Part shown: piece after piece, positions 1-13,049 of the stretch
Position numbering within the stretch: position 1 is the stretch's first letter
How the letters are laid out: the number at the start of each line of letters is the position of its first letter
Source of the DNA: Carya illinoinensis
Lineage: Eukaryota > Streptophyta > Magnoliopsida > Fagales > Juglandaceae
Assembly: GCF_018687715.1 (NCBI RefSeq)
Contig: NC_056761.1
Location: 15,333,501-15,397,500 of the forward strand
Direction: 5' to 3'
Length of the DNA stretch: 64,000 nt
Made by a program: the position numbers and the translations under genes
The notes under the pieces: generated by a model
The model's input: the letters and a program-made list of their open reading frames with translations, nothing else
The model's database searches: none
Told to the model about the DNA's origin: nothing

Positions 1-1
1 G

Positions 2-1160
2 TGGAATCCTCCGGAGTTTGCGAGGGTTCTGCTGCCGAAGTTCTTTAAGCACAATAACTTCTCAAGCTTCATTAGACAGCTGAATACATATGTAAGCCAA
101 TCTGTTTCATTAACCTGTCTGATTATTCATTTGTTTTCCTTCTCAATTTGTTGCTTAAAATTTTATTTTGCTTGAATTGAGTTGAATCATTGTCTAATGA
201 TAGGGTTTTAGAAAAATTGATCCGGAACAATGGGAATTTGCGAATGACGATTTTATGAGAGGTCAGCCACACCTTTTGAAAAACATACACAGACGAAAAC
301 CCGTTCATAGTCACTCAATGCAGAATCTGCAAGGACAAGGAAGTGCATCGCCTTTAAGTGAATCGGAAAGACAGAGTTTGAAGGAGGAGATTGAGAGGCT
401 TAAAAATGATAGGGAGCAGCTTCTTTTGGAGTTGCAGAGGAACGAAGAGGAGCGGCATGGATACCAGCTACAAGTACAGCGATTCAAGGAGCGTTTGCAG
501 CAAATAGAGCTGCGACAGCAAAATATGATGTCTTCTGTGTCTGGAGTCTTGCGGAAACCAGGGCTTGCCTTGAATCTTGTGACACAACTGGAAAATCATG
601 ACAGAAAGAGAAGGCTGCCAAGAACCAGTTACTTTTATGATGAGGCCGACGTTGAAGATGATCAGATGGAGACTTCACAAAGTTTACCTAGAGAAAGTGG
701 GGCGAGTGCTTCTACTTTGACATTGAAAATGGACCCGTTTGAGCATTTGGAGTCATCGTTGTTATTTTGGGAGAGTATTGTGCATGATGTTGGTCAAACT
801 TGCGTTGAACAAAATTCAAGCGTGGTATTAGATGAATCCACGAGTTGTGCTGACAGCCCTGCTATATCTGGCTTGCAGCTCAATGTTGACATTCGGCCTA
901 AATCTCCTGGAATTGACATGAACTCTGAACCTGCTACAGTTGCTGCTCCAGACTCTGCTGAGCCTGTTACCTCCAAAGGACAAGCAGTCGTGAATGCAGC
1001 TACTGTGCCCACTGGGGTCAATGATGTATTCTGGGAACAGTTTTTGACTGAGAATCCTGGTTCATCCGAAGCACAGGAATTTCAATCAGAAAGAAAGGAA
1101 TCAATGGCTGAAAGAATGAAACCAAACCTGGCAATCATGGCAAATTTTAGTGGAAGATAA
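2..1160 (+). CDS. HSFA4: Heat stress transcription factor, class A4 (5' truncated by window edge)
   Basis: Two exons are visible: 2-91 and 204-1160, with a GT-AG intron at 92-203. Exon 1 starts mid DNA-binding domain ([15 protein letters not shown]) and ends RQLNTY; exon 2 resumes [12 protein letters not shown]. This is the conserved intron position of plant HSF genes, between helix 3 and the last strands of the domain. Next comes a heptad coiled coil ([19 protein letters not shown] onward) with the long HR-A/B spacing of class A factors, a basic stretch DRKRRLPR (likely nuclear localisation), and two acidic-aromatic activation (AHA) motifs, [15 protein letters not shown] and [14 protein letters not shown]. 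The second is typical of A4 members. The visible part is 348 residues; about 60 N-terminal residues lie outside. Family role: trimeric nuclear activator binding heat-shock elements; A4 members are linked to oxidative-stress and cell-death control. I see no clear C-terminal nuclear export motif. Confidence 0.95.
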
Positions 1161-1270
1161 ATAATGAAAATTAACCTTGCCTAGCGGGTGGGGCATCTTA
1201 CTCCAGCAGAAAGGACTTGATACCAGTTGATTCCTTTCTCCGGCTTTTGATGCCCCAGTGCCTCACATGT

Positions 1271-1276
1271 AATAAA
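1271..1276 (+). terminator. Probable polyadenylation signal of the HSFA4 gene
   Basis: An AATAAA hexamer lies 110 bp after the HSFA4 stop codon, in a T-rich 3' flank. Placement is typical of a plant near-upstream element; the cleavage site itself cannot be read from the sequence. Confidence 0.45.
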
Positions 1277-3224
1277 TTTAGGTATGGATTGGTTTATTCT
1301 GGTTCTAAATAAGTTTGTCTTCTTTTGTTTACCGTTTTTGTTTCAATAGCAACTTCAATTAATTCCCATAGCTTAGCATTAACATTAATTTTAGTATGTT
1401 TACACACATTCATTGTTGACCTGATATATATCTGAAGACAATGTATGTTTACAATGTGTGCACAAAAATACACATCGATGGTATGATAAGACAAAAATTA
1501 AGTAATCTTTGTTTCCTATTGGATCTTGTCTTGATTTCACCCTCTGTTGCCCCCATGCTCATACTCATTTTGGAAGCCTGCAGTTTCATCCACTTTTTCT
1601 TCCTGTCCTACTGTTTCCTTGGATGAAAAAAGTGTACCACCTCCCACCCCCACAAAGCCCAGAATTTAACCTATGACTTAATCTAAACCCATCATCAGTA
1701 TCCGGTTTAACTTCCATGTATGGAAGTAACGTGGTAGTCTTCTGGCTTTCTTGCAAGGCATATTAGAAGAAAAAGGGTGGAAAGCGTTTGCCAAGTGGCT
1801 GCTATGCTTTTATTTGGAACCCCATGTTTTCAATGGGTGTGGATATTGCTATATTCGCTGATGTATACTACAAATTTAACCATTTTAAGCTAGGGAGGAG
1901 ATTCACTGGTGTTTACCGAGTATTGATATGTGAATATGTGATACCTCCCCCATACACCCTAAAAGGAGAGAGAAAAGAGAACATTGGTAGACATATATCA
2001 ACTCCATAACACTACATAGTTCTGTTATGATGTAATGATTTTACATGGTAGGCTTTTGCAGCCTTCCATGGAAACTTCAGCTGATGAAGAATGTATCATG
2101 TCTGCTTATGCCCTTAATGCAACAAAACATAAAATGTGAGTTGGGCATCACATCATGAAATTGAAAAATGTTAAATCTGATCTAGTTGTCAGCACCAATA
2201 ATAACCCTTCCAATTTAATGGCATGGCTACTGAGATGGACACTGAAAATGTTGATGTTGTTCTTGATGCAATGTTCCCATATATTTTAATGCCATGGATA
2301 TATTTGTAGATGCATCTGTTGTTTGTTTTAAATATAGTTGGGATACTCCCAGTGGCACTATTCCCCATGGACGTCCTTCTTTATAAATGAAGTAAATTTG
2401 TGGTACACGTGGGGTTGGATGGAAGAGGCAAGTCATCACAATGACATATGGACGATTTATTTAGCTGTCATCAGCTTTTATGCCTCATTTGTTGTGATTG
2501 TTATTAATTAGGACTTCCCCTCTTAAATATGTAGATGCTAAGAGACTCTTGTAGAATTTATGTATAACCAACTTTAAATGTGCAACTTGTGATAGATATG
2601 TGCTTTAACATCGTCTGCATAAATGTTTCCTGCAGATAATATATTGGAGCATTAGATGATTATATCCTTGTATTTGTTACATAATATGTTTTACTTTCCA
2701 AAAACTGATCTATGTTGAACATGTACAGAAGGATGTACCCATATAACAATAAGAATCTCTTGTAAGTATAAGAGGCATATGTGTGGAAAGCTAGGAATAA
2801 ATAATCGCGAGGAAAAATATTATCAATTCATTAGTTCTTCAGAAAACAAACGAGGGATTTTCCCTCGTAATTCATTCTACAAAATCTATATTATAGCTGA
2901 AACACTGGCTGTAGCCTAATTGTTTAGAAGGGATACTGGTGTCACCAGCTAAAATGAGTTGTGAAATCATTGAATAAATGTTGATTATTCTTAAACATGG
3001 GTCTTTAGTGTTCTCCCCTATGGTTTAATGGCAAGAAAAAGTGTGACCAAAATGAAACTTCTTTTTTGTTGTTAACTAAAATGGAATGAAAGCATTGACA
3101 ATATTTGATGGATATATTTGCCACATATCATGTCGAATTTAAGTGCATGGTGATTAAATAATTGAATTTACGTCTTTCCGTCAGCCATTTAAGTTATATT
3201 CCCAAACTCTCCTTACGTGTGTTA

Positions 3225-3400
3225 AGATCCTCTTTAGTAAGTAGGTCAAACATGTGGGCCATTTAATTAAATAGAGGGGGAGGGCAGTTAAAGAGTGCAT
3301 TCAGGATTTGAACTTAGGTCCACTGATTAGATCTCATGTTAAATCACCATTTGTCTCAAAACTTTGAGCTGATAGAAAGAGGAAAGTTGAACAAGGAAAA
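3225..3400 (-). repeat. Degenerate TRIM-like repeat fragment
   Basis: The stretch has an arrangement I know from plant terminal-repeat retrotransposons in miniature. Read on the minus strand, an LTR-like end (TGGTGATTTAACATG, about 3334-3348) runs into a decayed version of the initiator-tRNA-Met primer-binding site. A similar TGGTGATTAAAT block occurs at about 3147 on the plus strand. No intact second LTR or target duplication was found. Family assignment is by recognition. Confidence 0.3.
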
Positions 3401-4360
3401 TTCTACATACCACACTCTCATTCTACTTCATGCTATGATGAGGTAATGTGCCTATTAATCTTTGAGTTTTTCTTTAAGAAACAAAAGCTGATCCAAGGGC
3501 GATTAAGAGTGATACATTTTACATAGTGGGATGTGAGATAGGAGTATGATATGTGGCATTACTCATTGAATAATTTTATTATCTTCTAATAATAATACTC
3601 TGTGATGTGGCAGGACCAAATATGATTTCTACTGTGCTTCCCTTGGTTATGTTTGGAGAATTTTCAGTATGTATTGAACTCTTCATTTACAAACCTACAT
3701 TCGTTAAACCTTGTATGAAAACCACTAGTATATGTAGGAATTAATTTGAAATGAAGAGCTGAAAGGGTTTACATTTTGGAAGGTTTTTTCTGTCCTTGGA
3801 GTTGCATTTAGTGGTGTTGGAAGTTTCTGAGGTATGGTGAAACTCCAACATACAAATGACCCTAAGAGACGCGGCTTTCTTTTTACCATGTATAAGATGT
3901 TAATAGTATAGAATGGGTCACATAGACTTGTTATGTGACTTTTCCAGGTTCATGGTATAGCCACGTATCTACAACATTATTATACCAGAGTTACCTTACT
4001 CACTCCGGTAAGTAGGCACTTATATGTGAGTCGGTTTTTCTTATGATAACTAAAATTTGGATTGAAACAGCAATTATGTATGTCTTCCTAATTTACCATT
4101 TTTAGCAAAATGTACATATGCCAGTGGATGCAGCAAAATTATCACAAATGAAAGATTGAAGATTCTGGTAGCTATGCGATAGGTTCTGCTACCGTGTACT
4201 TGTATCCTTATTGATGCATCGGAACTGGTGTGTCCCCAAAAAGTGTTGGATATGGAAGGCTGGTCCTTATTATTATCCTGGTGTGTCCATTGTTTTTAAG
4301 GACTCGTTTGGTTACACACGCCCCACCCCCCCACCCCCCCCTCTTTTTCTTCCTCCTCCC

Positions 4361-4385
4361 CTCTCTCTCTCTCTCTCTCTCTCTC
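4361..4385. repeat. (CT)n microsatellite
   Basis: About 12 CT units following a C-rich tract at 4321-4360. The whole 4320-4386 stretch is pyrimidine on the plus strand. Confidence 0.9.
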
Positions 4386-5582
4386 AGTTTCCAAGTTGAC
4401 TGTCACCTATTATGACGGTTCATTTGTGTTACTGTTTTAAGTTTGTAATTTATCTCTTAGGGTTTAATGGGTGTTTATTGCTTCGATGAAATGCATTGAA
4501 GGTTTGGTTTTTAGCATCTAGATCTTTTATATTTTTCAACCCTCACACAGCAATAAAGGTCATACTGAGTTTTCTGCAAAGTTGGGACACATTGATCCAT
4601 ATTTTTTTGTTTCTGTTTGTTGTTCTGTTCTTCTGTCAAATAAAGCTTAAGCTAGTGCCCATTCTGGAGAAAGTTGTTTGTTTTCCCGACCAGTGTGCAA
4701 AATTTTCTCAGCATCAGTAGGTTTTTCCTAAATTCATACCCTGCACTGTGAACTCTGGAATCCTAGCTAAGCAGAGCAGGGAACCTCTTTCACGCGCGCT
4801 GATGCGACATTTGAGAGTAATATCTATCATTCCATGCAAGTTAAAGCAGCATGGAACTGCAGGCTTGCGATGGCCACCTTTGGAAATGGGCCACCCAGAG
4901 GTGGCTCGATTGCCAAGCAGCCACATTTGCAGTGGTCTAGATCGGGCCACCGGGAGGTGGTTTGATGTCGAGGGATTTTTAACTTTTTTTTTTAATTTTT
5001 TTTAAAATTATGTTCATTTATATTTCATTTTTAATTTTTGGAATTTTTTTACTTATTATATTATTTTAAGATATTTTTTAAATGAAATATTATTTTATTT
5101 TCAAGACGGTGTAAAGAATACACCATTTCTAAATATAGTTCACATCATTTAAGTAGGAAAATTTAATTTATAAGATTTAAATTTTAAAATTTATTTTTTA
5201 AATTAAATTATGTTATATAAGCAATGTGTAGTGGAGGGTGTAGAAGCCTTATAATAGTAATACTAATAAATGGCACACACATGGCCTGATAACGAACCTG
5301 CAACGAACCATGATGAGAGCTAAGGTGGTCCTTCCAACATTTAATTAATGAATTTTTGGCAGATCATTCTTAAAACCACATCGGCCATATTTATATTTGA
5401 CCACAAATCTTCCAACTTAAGTAAAGAAAAAGAAACATAATCTTTTTGGACAAAAGTAAGTTTAGTAGAGGGTAACCGTAGGTGGTGTCTCTATTTTATA
5501 GTAGAGGATTCCCATTGCTCTTAGAGTTTAAATCCTAGTTTAGACTTCATCCTCCTAGAATTAAAGAAATCTTAAATTGAGT

Positions 5583-5735
5583 TTTGCTATATACAATTAT
5601 TTTTATATTTTATTGATGTAATTGGTTAAAATATTTATTTTATATAAAACATAATAACACATTCAATCATATCAATAAAGTGTACAAGAAGTACATAAAA
5701 GTGACTGCACATAAAATTTTTAAAATATTAAATCG
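5583..5735. mobile_element. MITE, family B (copy 1)
   Basis: The ends form a degenerate inverted repeat. The left arm reads about ATACAATTATTTTTATATTT followed by ATTGATGTAATTGG. The right arm, about 5680-5725, is its complement (ATCAATAAAGTG, ACATAAAAGTGACTGCACAT). The same structure recurs at 29386, 30249 and 52617. Non-coding. Confidence 0.5.
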
Positions 5736-5865
5736 CCAATTTTTGTTAAAGAAATTTATATTCCGATTTGAATTTCAGATCTAGTGCATGTCAAATCAAA
5801 TGGAAGTAACCCAAGGTTGATTAGAACACCACCCTTGGTGGTTAAAAAAAGACTTCATCTTATAT

Positions 5866-6083
5866 TTAGGTTTGGAGAGAGATGAGAATTTTTAATTTTA
5901 AATAAATATTTAAAATATTATATTTTAATATTATTATTATTTTGAGATTTGAAAAAGTTAAATTGAGATTTAAAAAACTTGAATTATTTATTATATTTTA
6001 TATAAAAATTTAGAAAAATTATAATGATAAGATGAGATGGGATGAGATAAAATTTTGTGTTTGAACTTAGTTACCAAACCTAA
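5866..6083 (+). mobile_element. MITE, family A (GAGATGAG repeat), copy 1
   Basis: The outer ends form a perfect 10-bp inverted repeat (TTAGGTTTGG at 5866, CCAAACCTAA ending 6083). The core is AT-rich and has the family landmarks TTGAGATTTGAAAAAGTTAAA, TTATTTATTATATTTTATAT and GATGAGATGGGATGAGA near the right end. It is a non-autonomous element of 218 bp with no coding potential. Confidence 0.65.
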
Positions 6084-7803
6084 CTTCCGATCACTTGCCC
6101 TTTAGACTCCTCACCTAACGCATCTATTTTAAACTCTATGTATCCTTACCTCTTAATTTTTAATGTTTGCAGATATAAAATCGCACTTCTTCTCTTTTCG
6201 TGAAATCGTTTACAATACCTATACATACACATACATCTATGAGTGACTCTAAAGTCAAAATTCTTTTCAACTGTTATATTTTTAGATTTTCATGTTTTTA
6301 CTAAGGGTGCCTAAATAGTCTTAAAAAATTTTTAATAAAAAAATTAAGTTATTTGGATATTACATATTAAAGTAATTTTTAATCTTAAATAAATTAAAAA
6401 GTACGTTTGATGAATCTCATCAAAATAATGGTTTTTCTCAAATCCAGAATGTAGTTTAAATTTTAAAAATTCTATCAATGAGAGAAAATATCCATACAAC
6501 TTTCGGATAATTATAACTTTTAAACTTTTAAATATATGATCATTATTTTTAAAAAAAATCAAATAATCGGCATTTCTACCTAAAAAATTATTTTTAAAAA
6601 AATGTAACATATTTGAAAGTGCTTTAAACATAAGGTTCACAAACAATAAATAACTTTTTAACGGTAGAAATTATTACTTAAGATTTAAGTTTTAAATCTT
6701 AAAGCTATAGAGTATATTTTTCACTGTAATCCCAAAAATGTATTAAAAGAATATTACAATAATTAGAATATTCGAGATAAGGCAGTTAGTTACATTATCC
6801 ACTATCTCAATGTTTTAACCACTCTCATTGCATCATTATCACATAAAAATAAATAATATGTAAAATTAAGTTAAATTTATTAAATGAAAAATAATATAAT
6901 TTCTTATAAAATCTATAACTTATATAAGTAAAACTAAACCTATTAATGTAAAATGATAAAATCATATATTTACCAATTTTTCTCAAAAAGTAGTGGTCTT
7001 TTAAACTTTGAAATACTTTTGTTTATGAACTTGAGAAAAAGTATACCGCCATGATTTATTAACCTCATCATCTAATGAAATATTGTAGAAAAAATAGATT
7101 TACAAAGATGGGTTTTTGAAAATTAAAAAAAAAAAAAAATCTTGAATTTTGTCTCTAGCTAGTTATATATTAATAAAAGTATTTAAAATGTTTTATGCTT
7201 GTTTTTAATATCTTAAATTATAAAAATAATTTTGATACCATCATATATATTATTTTTAATTAAAATTCCTTATATATAGTATTTTCGCTCATCGTGTGGG
7301 CAGAGATTAAATCGGTTAGGTAAGAAAGATAAGGGACAATATTATCTAATTCCGAGGATAATTTCTTGGAGAAATTTTGGTTCTAGCTGTTTTTCAAATA
7401 CTTTATGTTACCATGTTCTCTTACGTTTGAAACAAAACATGCACCAAACATACCAATACTTCAATTTAGAAAATGTTATCTATACTTATCATTTTACTTC
7501 AGAATAGGTGCTAATGTCTCAACTACCTAATATGATAAAAATTTTAAAATTCAAAATCTGAAACCAAAATTAAAATAAAATAAACACGAATAAAATAGGA
7601 TTACCATTCAGAACTATAAAATTGTATGTACATATAGCTTATCTAATTAGCAAAAAAGTAGGCATCTGATATGAAGATAAATTCCATGAAATGGATGAGT
7701 TTCATCTTAGATAAGTTTAGTTTGCTTAAAAATTGAGGATATGATTAACCCAGAAACTTCAAGTTTTCCATTCAAGTTCGTTACACTTTTGAGAACCCAT
7801 GCT

Positions 7804-7810
7804 TATATAT
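7804..7810 (+). promoter_or_regulatory. Probable TATA box of the DUF7705 gene
   Basis: TATATAT lies 59-65 bp before the start codon at 7869. That leaves room for a transcription start about 30 bp downstream and a short leader. It is the only well-placed TATA element before this gene. Confidence 0.5.
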
Positions 7811-7868
7811 ACATAGCAAAATTGGGCACAAAGTACTCTTATATCTCAATCTGTCTTGGCTTTCATTA

Positions 7869-10130
7869 ATGGCCAAGTACAACCAAAATCTTTGTGCTTT
7901 TATTCTAGTTGTGGTTTTTTTTTCTTGGGTTTTGCTTTTGCATAGTGCTGAAACTGAGTACGTTTCGGCCGTGGGTGATCCGGGAATGAGAAGGGATGGC
8001 CTGCGGGTGGCGATAGAGTCATGGAACCAGTGCAATGAGGTTGGTCAAGAAGTTCCTTCCCTTGGCAGCCCAAGAGCTGCCGATTGCTTTGACATATACA
8101 ATACTACTACTGCACCAGTATTCGGTTAGCTTGCCATTCTTCTGCTTTTATATTTCCTTTTGCATAAAACTTCTTCGCTATTTCTCTTTCTTCCAAAGAA
8201 AAATAAATAAAATTCCATTATTTTTTAGGATAATCCAACATGTATTAATTCCAAGAAAATACAGTTCTGACGTTGGCAAGAGTAGTGTGGTTGTATATTT
8301 ATAATATGTTTTGTTCTAGAGGGTTTTTTTTATTGTTAGTTTTAGTCTGCATTTTCTTATGTGTGAGAATGCAATATTTTGCACATATGACTTTTGTTTA
8401 TTTGGATAGGTAACAGTTATGGGTTAGTCCACAAAGTGACGGAGGAAGACAACAGACTTGGGGTAGGAGACGTCTTCCTCGGAGTGCAGCCAGATGCCCT
8501 TTTCGATGTAGACCTTTATGCTGCAGGTAAGGAACTGTATCTTGGATCAAAATGTCAAGTTGAAGACACCCCAAATCCATGGCAGTTTTGGATGATCATG
8601 CTTAAGAGCGGTAACATGGACACTTTCAATAGTCCATGCCCTAAAAATGGCTATAAAGTTCGATCTTTCGGACCGGACAGCAGGTTCCCTTGCTTTGGAA
8701 AAGGGTGCATGAACCAACCAACGATAAATCATGACTATACCAATTCGGAAGGGCCTAATAGCATTACTCTTAAGGGAAGGTTCTATGGGTCATGGGACTT
8801 GGACGCCGATTTGAGCAAAGGTTTGGTTGGGAATATATCTTACCATTCAGTAACTTGGGAAAAGGAAATTGGCAAGGGAAGTTGGGTTTTTCATCATGTC
8901 TTGAGGACTTCAACAAAGTATCCTTGGTTGATGCTTTACTTGAGATCTGATGCCACCCACGGATTATCTGGTGGTTACCATTACCCAGGTCGAGGCATGT
9001 CTAAAATTGTAAGTAACTAATTCTGTCTTCACTTTAAATTACTCCTTGGTAGGCATGAATATTAGTAATTTAATTCTCTTCCGACCGTTTTCTATGAAAA
9101 ATTGTATTCTCAAATTAGTGTGTAAAATACATCTAACTAGTAAAATCTTATCATTTAAGTGAGGTGGATAGTGAAATAGCTCTAAACATTAGTCTGTGAA
9201 TAGAATAACTCTTTTTGGGTCGAGTCAAAAGTCATAACTATTAGCTTCATAGATTGGATATATGTATCATGCAGATACCCGAGTCACCAAACTTTAAAGT
9301 GAGGTTCACCTTGAATGTGATCAAAGGCGGTGGTCAAAAAAGCCAGTTCTATCTAATGGACATGGGAAGCTGTTGGAAGAATGATGGCCGACCTTGTGAT
9401 GGAGATGTGACTTCAGATGTCACAAGATACAGCGAAATGATCATAAATCCAGAGACAAAAAGATATTGCAATTCAGACGACATCAGACACTGTCCACCTT
9501 ACCACACATACCCTAATGGGACGCGCGTTTATCGCAACGACACTGCTCGCTTCCCATATGCAGCCTATCACATGCATTGCTCACCAGGTAACGGAGAGCA
9601 GATTGAGCTGCCTTACGCCATGTGTGATCAATTTAGCAATCCTCAGCCTCAAGAGATACTGCAGATTTTGCCACACCCAGTTTGGGGTGACTATGGTTAC
9701 CCTACAAAGTTTGGAGAAGGTTGGGTTGGGGATCCAAGGACATGGGAACTTGATGTTGGGAGGTTGTCCCAGTCACTTTACTTTTATCAGGTATGGATTC
9801 CTTCATGTTCATATTCGTTTACTTTGAGGGACAAAGAAATGCGAAAACAACTTTGGTTGAAACCAAACTTTTTGTCCAGTTAATTATGGAAGGGGAAGAA
9901 TCATGAAAACATTAGAATAATAAATGTTGTTTAATCTTTAAGTGATCATTAGTGTTTGATGGAAGAAATCTTCATTGCATGCATTAATGCAGGATCCAGG
10001 TACTCCACCAGCTAGAAGGCAATGGACGTCGATTGATTTGGGAACAGAGATATATAAAGACCCTGACCAAGTTGCTGAATGGACTGTTACCGACTTTGAC
10101 ATCCACGTACCTAAGCAACGAAGGCATTGA
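7869..10130 (+). CDS. Secreted DUF7705-family protein, four exons
   Basis: Exons 7869-8124, 8410-9008, 9275-9790 and 9993-10130 join in frame with GT-AG introns (first split codon is Gly) to give 502 residues ending at TGA 10128-10130. The N-terminus (MAKYNQNLCAFILVVVFFSW) is a signal peptide, probably cleaved near residue 27. The mature part holds motifs I recognise from the plant DUF7705 family: GDPGMRRDGLRVAIESWNQC, TPNPWQFWMIMLKSG, FPCFGKGCMNQP, GSCWKNDGRPCDGDVTSDV, HPVWGDYGYPTKFGEGW, and LYFYQ joined to DPGTPPARRQW across the last intron. Many Cys residues and NXS/T sites (for example NGTRVYRNDT) fit an extracellular glycoprotein. Biochemical function is not known to me. Length and boundaries look complete, with no stops or frameshifts. 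Neighbours are repeats, so context adds nothing. Confidence 0.9.
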
Positions 10131-10326
10131 AAAGACGTACTAGCTTCAGCTCGAAACAACGAAGCTTATTATAATGGGGAAATAGTGTAGCTTTTTCTCA
10201 TCAACTTAGTAAAATTAAAGAGGGTTTTCGTGGGATTTTTTGTTTTATCAGTTGTTTTATTTGGCTAGTGAAAAAGATCTACTTCTACTAGGATTCTTTG
10301 TTTTTTATTTATTATTTGAGTTAGAA

Positions 10327-10332
10327 AATAAA
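10327..10332 (+). terminator. Probable polyadenylation signal of the DUF7705 gene
   Basis: AATAAA about 200 bp after the stop codon, followed by T-rich sequence. Plausible near-upstream element; not proven. Confidence 0.4.
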
Positions 10333-12621
10333 AGATAGAGAGCTCAATTGCTCAAATGATATGTGCATATTCTTTATTTCTTTCTTGGTCTCAATAATGA
10401 GCTAAATAAAGGCGGGCCGCTTGAACGTGATCTATTCTCTTAATAGGCAGTAAAACTGAATAGGACTGGGGCCGAGAGTTATCTGATGAGTGTCTTTCTA
10501 GCCTTTATAAAAAGACTCTCATGTGAAGCTAACATGCATGGCTGGATCCATACGAGTGTAGCCAAATCAAGATGAAACGGGACGGATGGTCAGAGACCAC
10601 ATCAGAATTACCATGGGAAAGCCCGTCTCGCTAGCTAACATAGAAATCTATTCCAGAATAACAAGATACTCTATGTGAATCTCTTTTCGACCAGGCAAGA
10701 CCGAATCAGGCCACCACTTGGGATGGGAATGGCTCCGCCCACATGCATCATTTGGTGAAAGCACTCATCCAGTCCAGTCGCCTCCTCAAAGTGGCTTGTC
10801 AACCACGCTAATTTGTAAGTTCGTTTACATTTGATATGTGTGGAATTTACCCATCTTTCATAAAGGAACCTAATGAAACCAAAGTTTCGCGTTCGGTTTT
10901 GAATGATGAATCAACTTCAACTATAACCCCTAATCTTCCAAGCTAATGATGCGGGTTCGATTCGCGAGAACAATTGACTAAGCCGTGCCATAAGACTCAT
11001 TCTAACACAAGGAACGTCGCGCGGAAGGGGGCGGAACTTTTCTACTAATCAAAGGTATGTAAAATGGAAATAAAAAGTGAAAGGATTAAGGATATGAACA
11101 TAACTTATATATATATATATATATATCTATGTCTCATCGAAGTTAACTTTAATATTTTCTTCTTTATATAAACATTAAACGTAAATTTAAAATACATTTG
11201 AACGTAAACACATCAAATGTATGATAGGAAAATTACTCACCAGAACATCTTTAATTACTCGTCTCGAACGATCATGATCTACTTAAAGTTATAAATCGTT
11301 TCTTATAACTATTGGACAACATCATTTAAGACCAGATTTCATGATGGAGGTTATGATCAACATTAAGTGGGCTCAATAATTATCATTAAGAAGAACCTTC
11401 CAACGGTCTTTACGTTATGGCCGCAACAACTTGGATCGCTATACTAATTAGTGGCTTGCCATCCTAGAATTCTCATAAAATGGTCTAATCGACGAGTAAC
11501 AAACAAAAGATTGTTTCCTTCATTAAGGTCAAGGCTTAAAAAAGGCTTATGGTGGAAGAAGGATTGTTTCCTTCATTCAAAGTCAATTGAAATGATATGA
11601 CCATTCACTACCTCTCACCTACTTTGCAAAAAATAAAAGCTTTCTTTCGAGGAACAAGATCTAGAAGACAATCAAGATGCATGTCAATTCTAATATTCCC
11701 TATCTCTCTTACCCATCATTAAGTGATTCTGCATAAATGATTTTTTAATTTGGAGTTGTTATTGGTATTATTGCTCCATACGTAAATCTGGAGCATTCTG
11801 TGCGTAACAGTGCGTTCATTAAACTAGCGATTTAATTAGGACGTTCACCCAACCCATTTCGACCAACAACTTGTGTATATTTTGTGACTTTAGATTTGGG
11901 TTTATGTCTAGCGTTTCATCATGTAAAAAGACCTGAAAATGAGGATTCCACCACCACTTTTATTCGCGGGGCCTTCAAATATAAAGAAACATAAGCGTAC
12001 AATTAGTACAAATTACTTGCCTTTTGCACTTTTTTTTTGGATACATTGGGGAGGGGATTTAGTGAAAAACCAAGGTGTTGCCAATTAATCCAAAGGACCT
12101 GGACCTTGGCAGCTTCCACACTTATGTGGTTTAGCCGTGCCTCTTTATTTATAATGCTCACTAAAAGCACTCTCATTGAATTAGGCATCCTAGCTCAAAG
12201 TCAAACATTTGTCTAATAGAACATCAAAAATACTTGCATTGGATTAGGTAAGTCTAAATAAATTTGATTTTGAGCTACAGTGATTTATCTCCTCAAGTCA
12301 TATTTGACCTGTTACTGTAGCTCGACCATATGCTTTTTATATTGTATTACTTATAATGTTGGCTTGGGCTTCTATGGTATTGGAAGTTTTTTTTAGGACT
12401 ATAATATTATTTCTAATTAATATATAATTGGTAGAATAGTAAAATATAATAAAATTAAATAAATCAAAAATAAAAAATAAATTAATATTATTTTATTATA
12501 TAAAAAATAAATAGATAATTCAATGTGAGGATTGTATATGAATGGAATAGGCAAAGGCAAATTCATGTCATATGAGCTAAAACTTGGGTTTGGCTTTGGC
12601 TATTTCAATGAGAGTGCTCTT
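10333..12621. other. Intergenic spacer, nothing recognised
   Basis: No coding region is supported. It contains a short (TA)n run at about 11107-11127 and a segment at 10945-10990 with a tRNA-like GGTTCGATTC word but no foldable tRNA around it. Confidence 0.55.
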
Positions 12622-12828
12622 GGGCCTTGTTCACTTTTACAAAACTTTTCATCTCATCTTATCTAATCATTACAATTTTTTTAAATTCCCACACAAAATA
12701 AAATAAATAATTCAATTTTTTCAAATTTTAATACAAAAATAATATTAAAATAATATATTCTAATAATATTTTATTCAATTTTTAACTTTAATATCAATTT
12801 ATTTCATCTCATGTCATCTTTGAAATGT
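12622..12828 (-). mobile_element. MITE, family A, copy 2
   Basis: Reverse orientation of the family: TTTCATCTCATCTTATC near the left end, AAATAAATAATTCAATTTTT and TAATAATATTTTATTCAATT in the core, and TTTCATCTCATGTCATC at the right. The extreme ends are eroded. Confidence 0.55.
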
Positions 12829-13049
12829 TTAGTGTTTTTTTTCAAATATGTTACATGCACTTCTAAGTCTAGGCTAAAAGTACTTTGTGTTGCGTTCAAT
12901 GACTACTCTGTTACCATCAGAAAGAAACAAAATAGTAGACTCGATTTTTTACTCTTCTTCTTATTATGATTTCATCATTTTTCCTTATGTTTATCCTGAT
13001 CTCTTTGTTGCTTTGCTTTGATAGATCTTGAGTTGGATTTTGTTTCAAT

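Larger units (their letters stand above)
1277..7803. other. AT-rich intergenic spacer
   Basis: No gene recognised on either strand. Short open frames here (for example 4748-5005 or the complement of 6344-6646) lack recognisable domains. About 4870-4975 carries repeated GGCCACC/GGTGGC words followed by a T-rich tract, which looks like repeat debris. MITEs and a TRIM-like repeat inside the spacer are listed separately. Confidence 0.6.

Noticed and set aside
1441..2439. Small frames downstream of HSFA4
   Set aside because: Short, unconserved, in AT-rich 3' flank.
10945..10990. GGTTCGATTC resembling a tRNA T-loop
   Set aside because: No matching acceptor stem, D arm or anticodon arm could be drawn around it.
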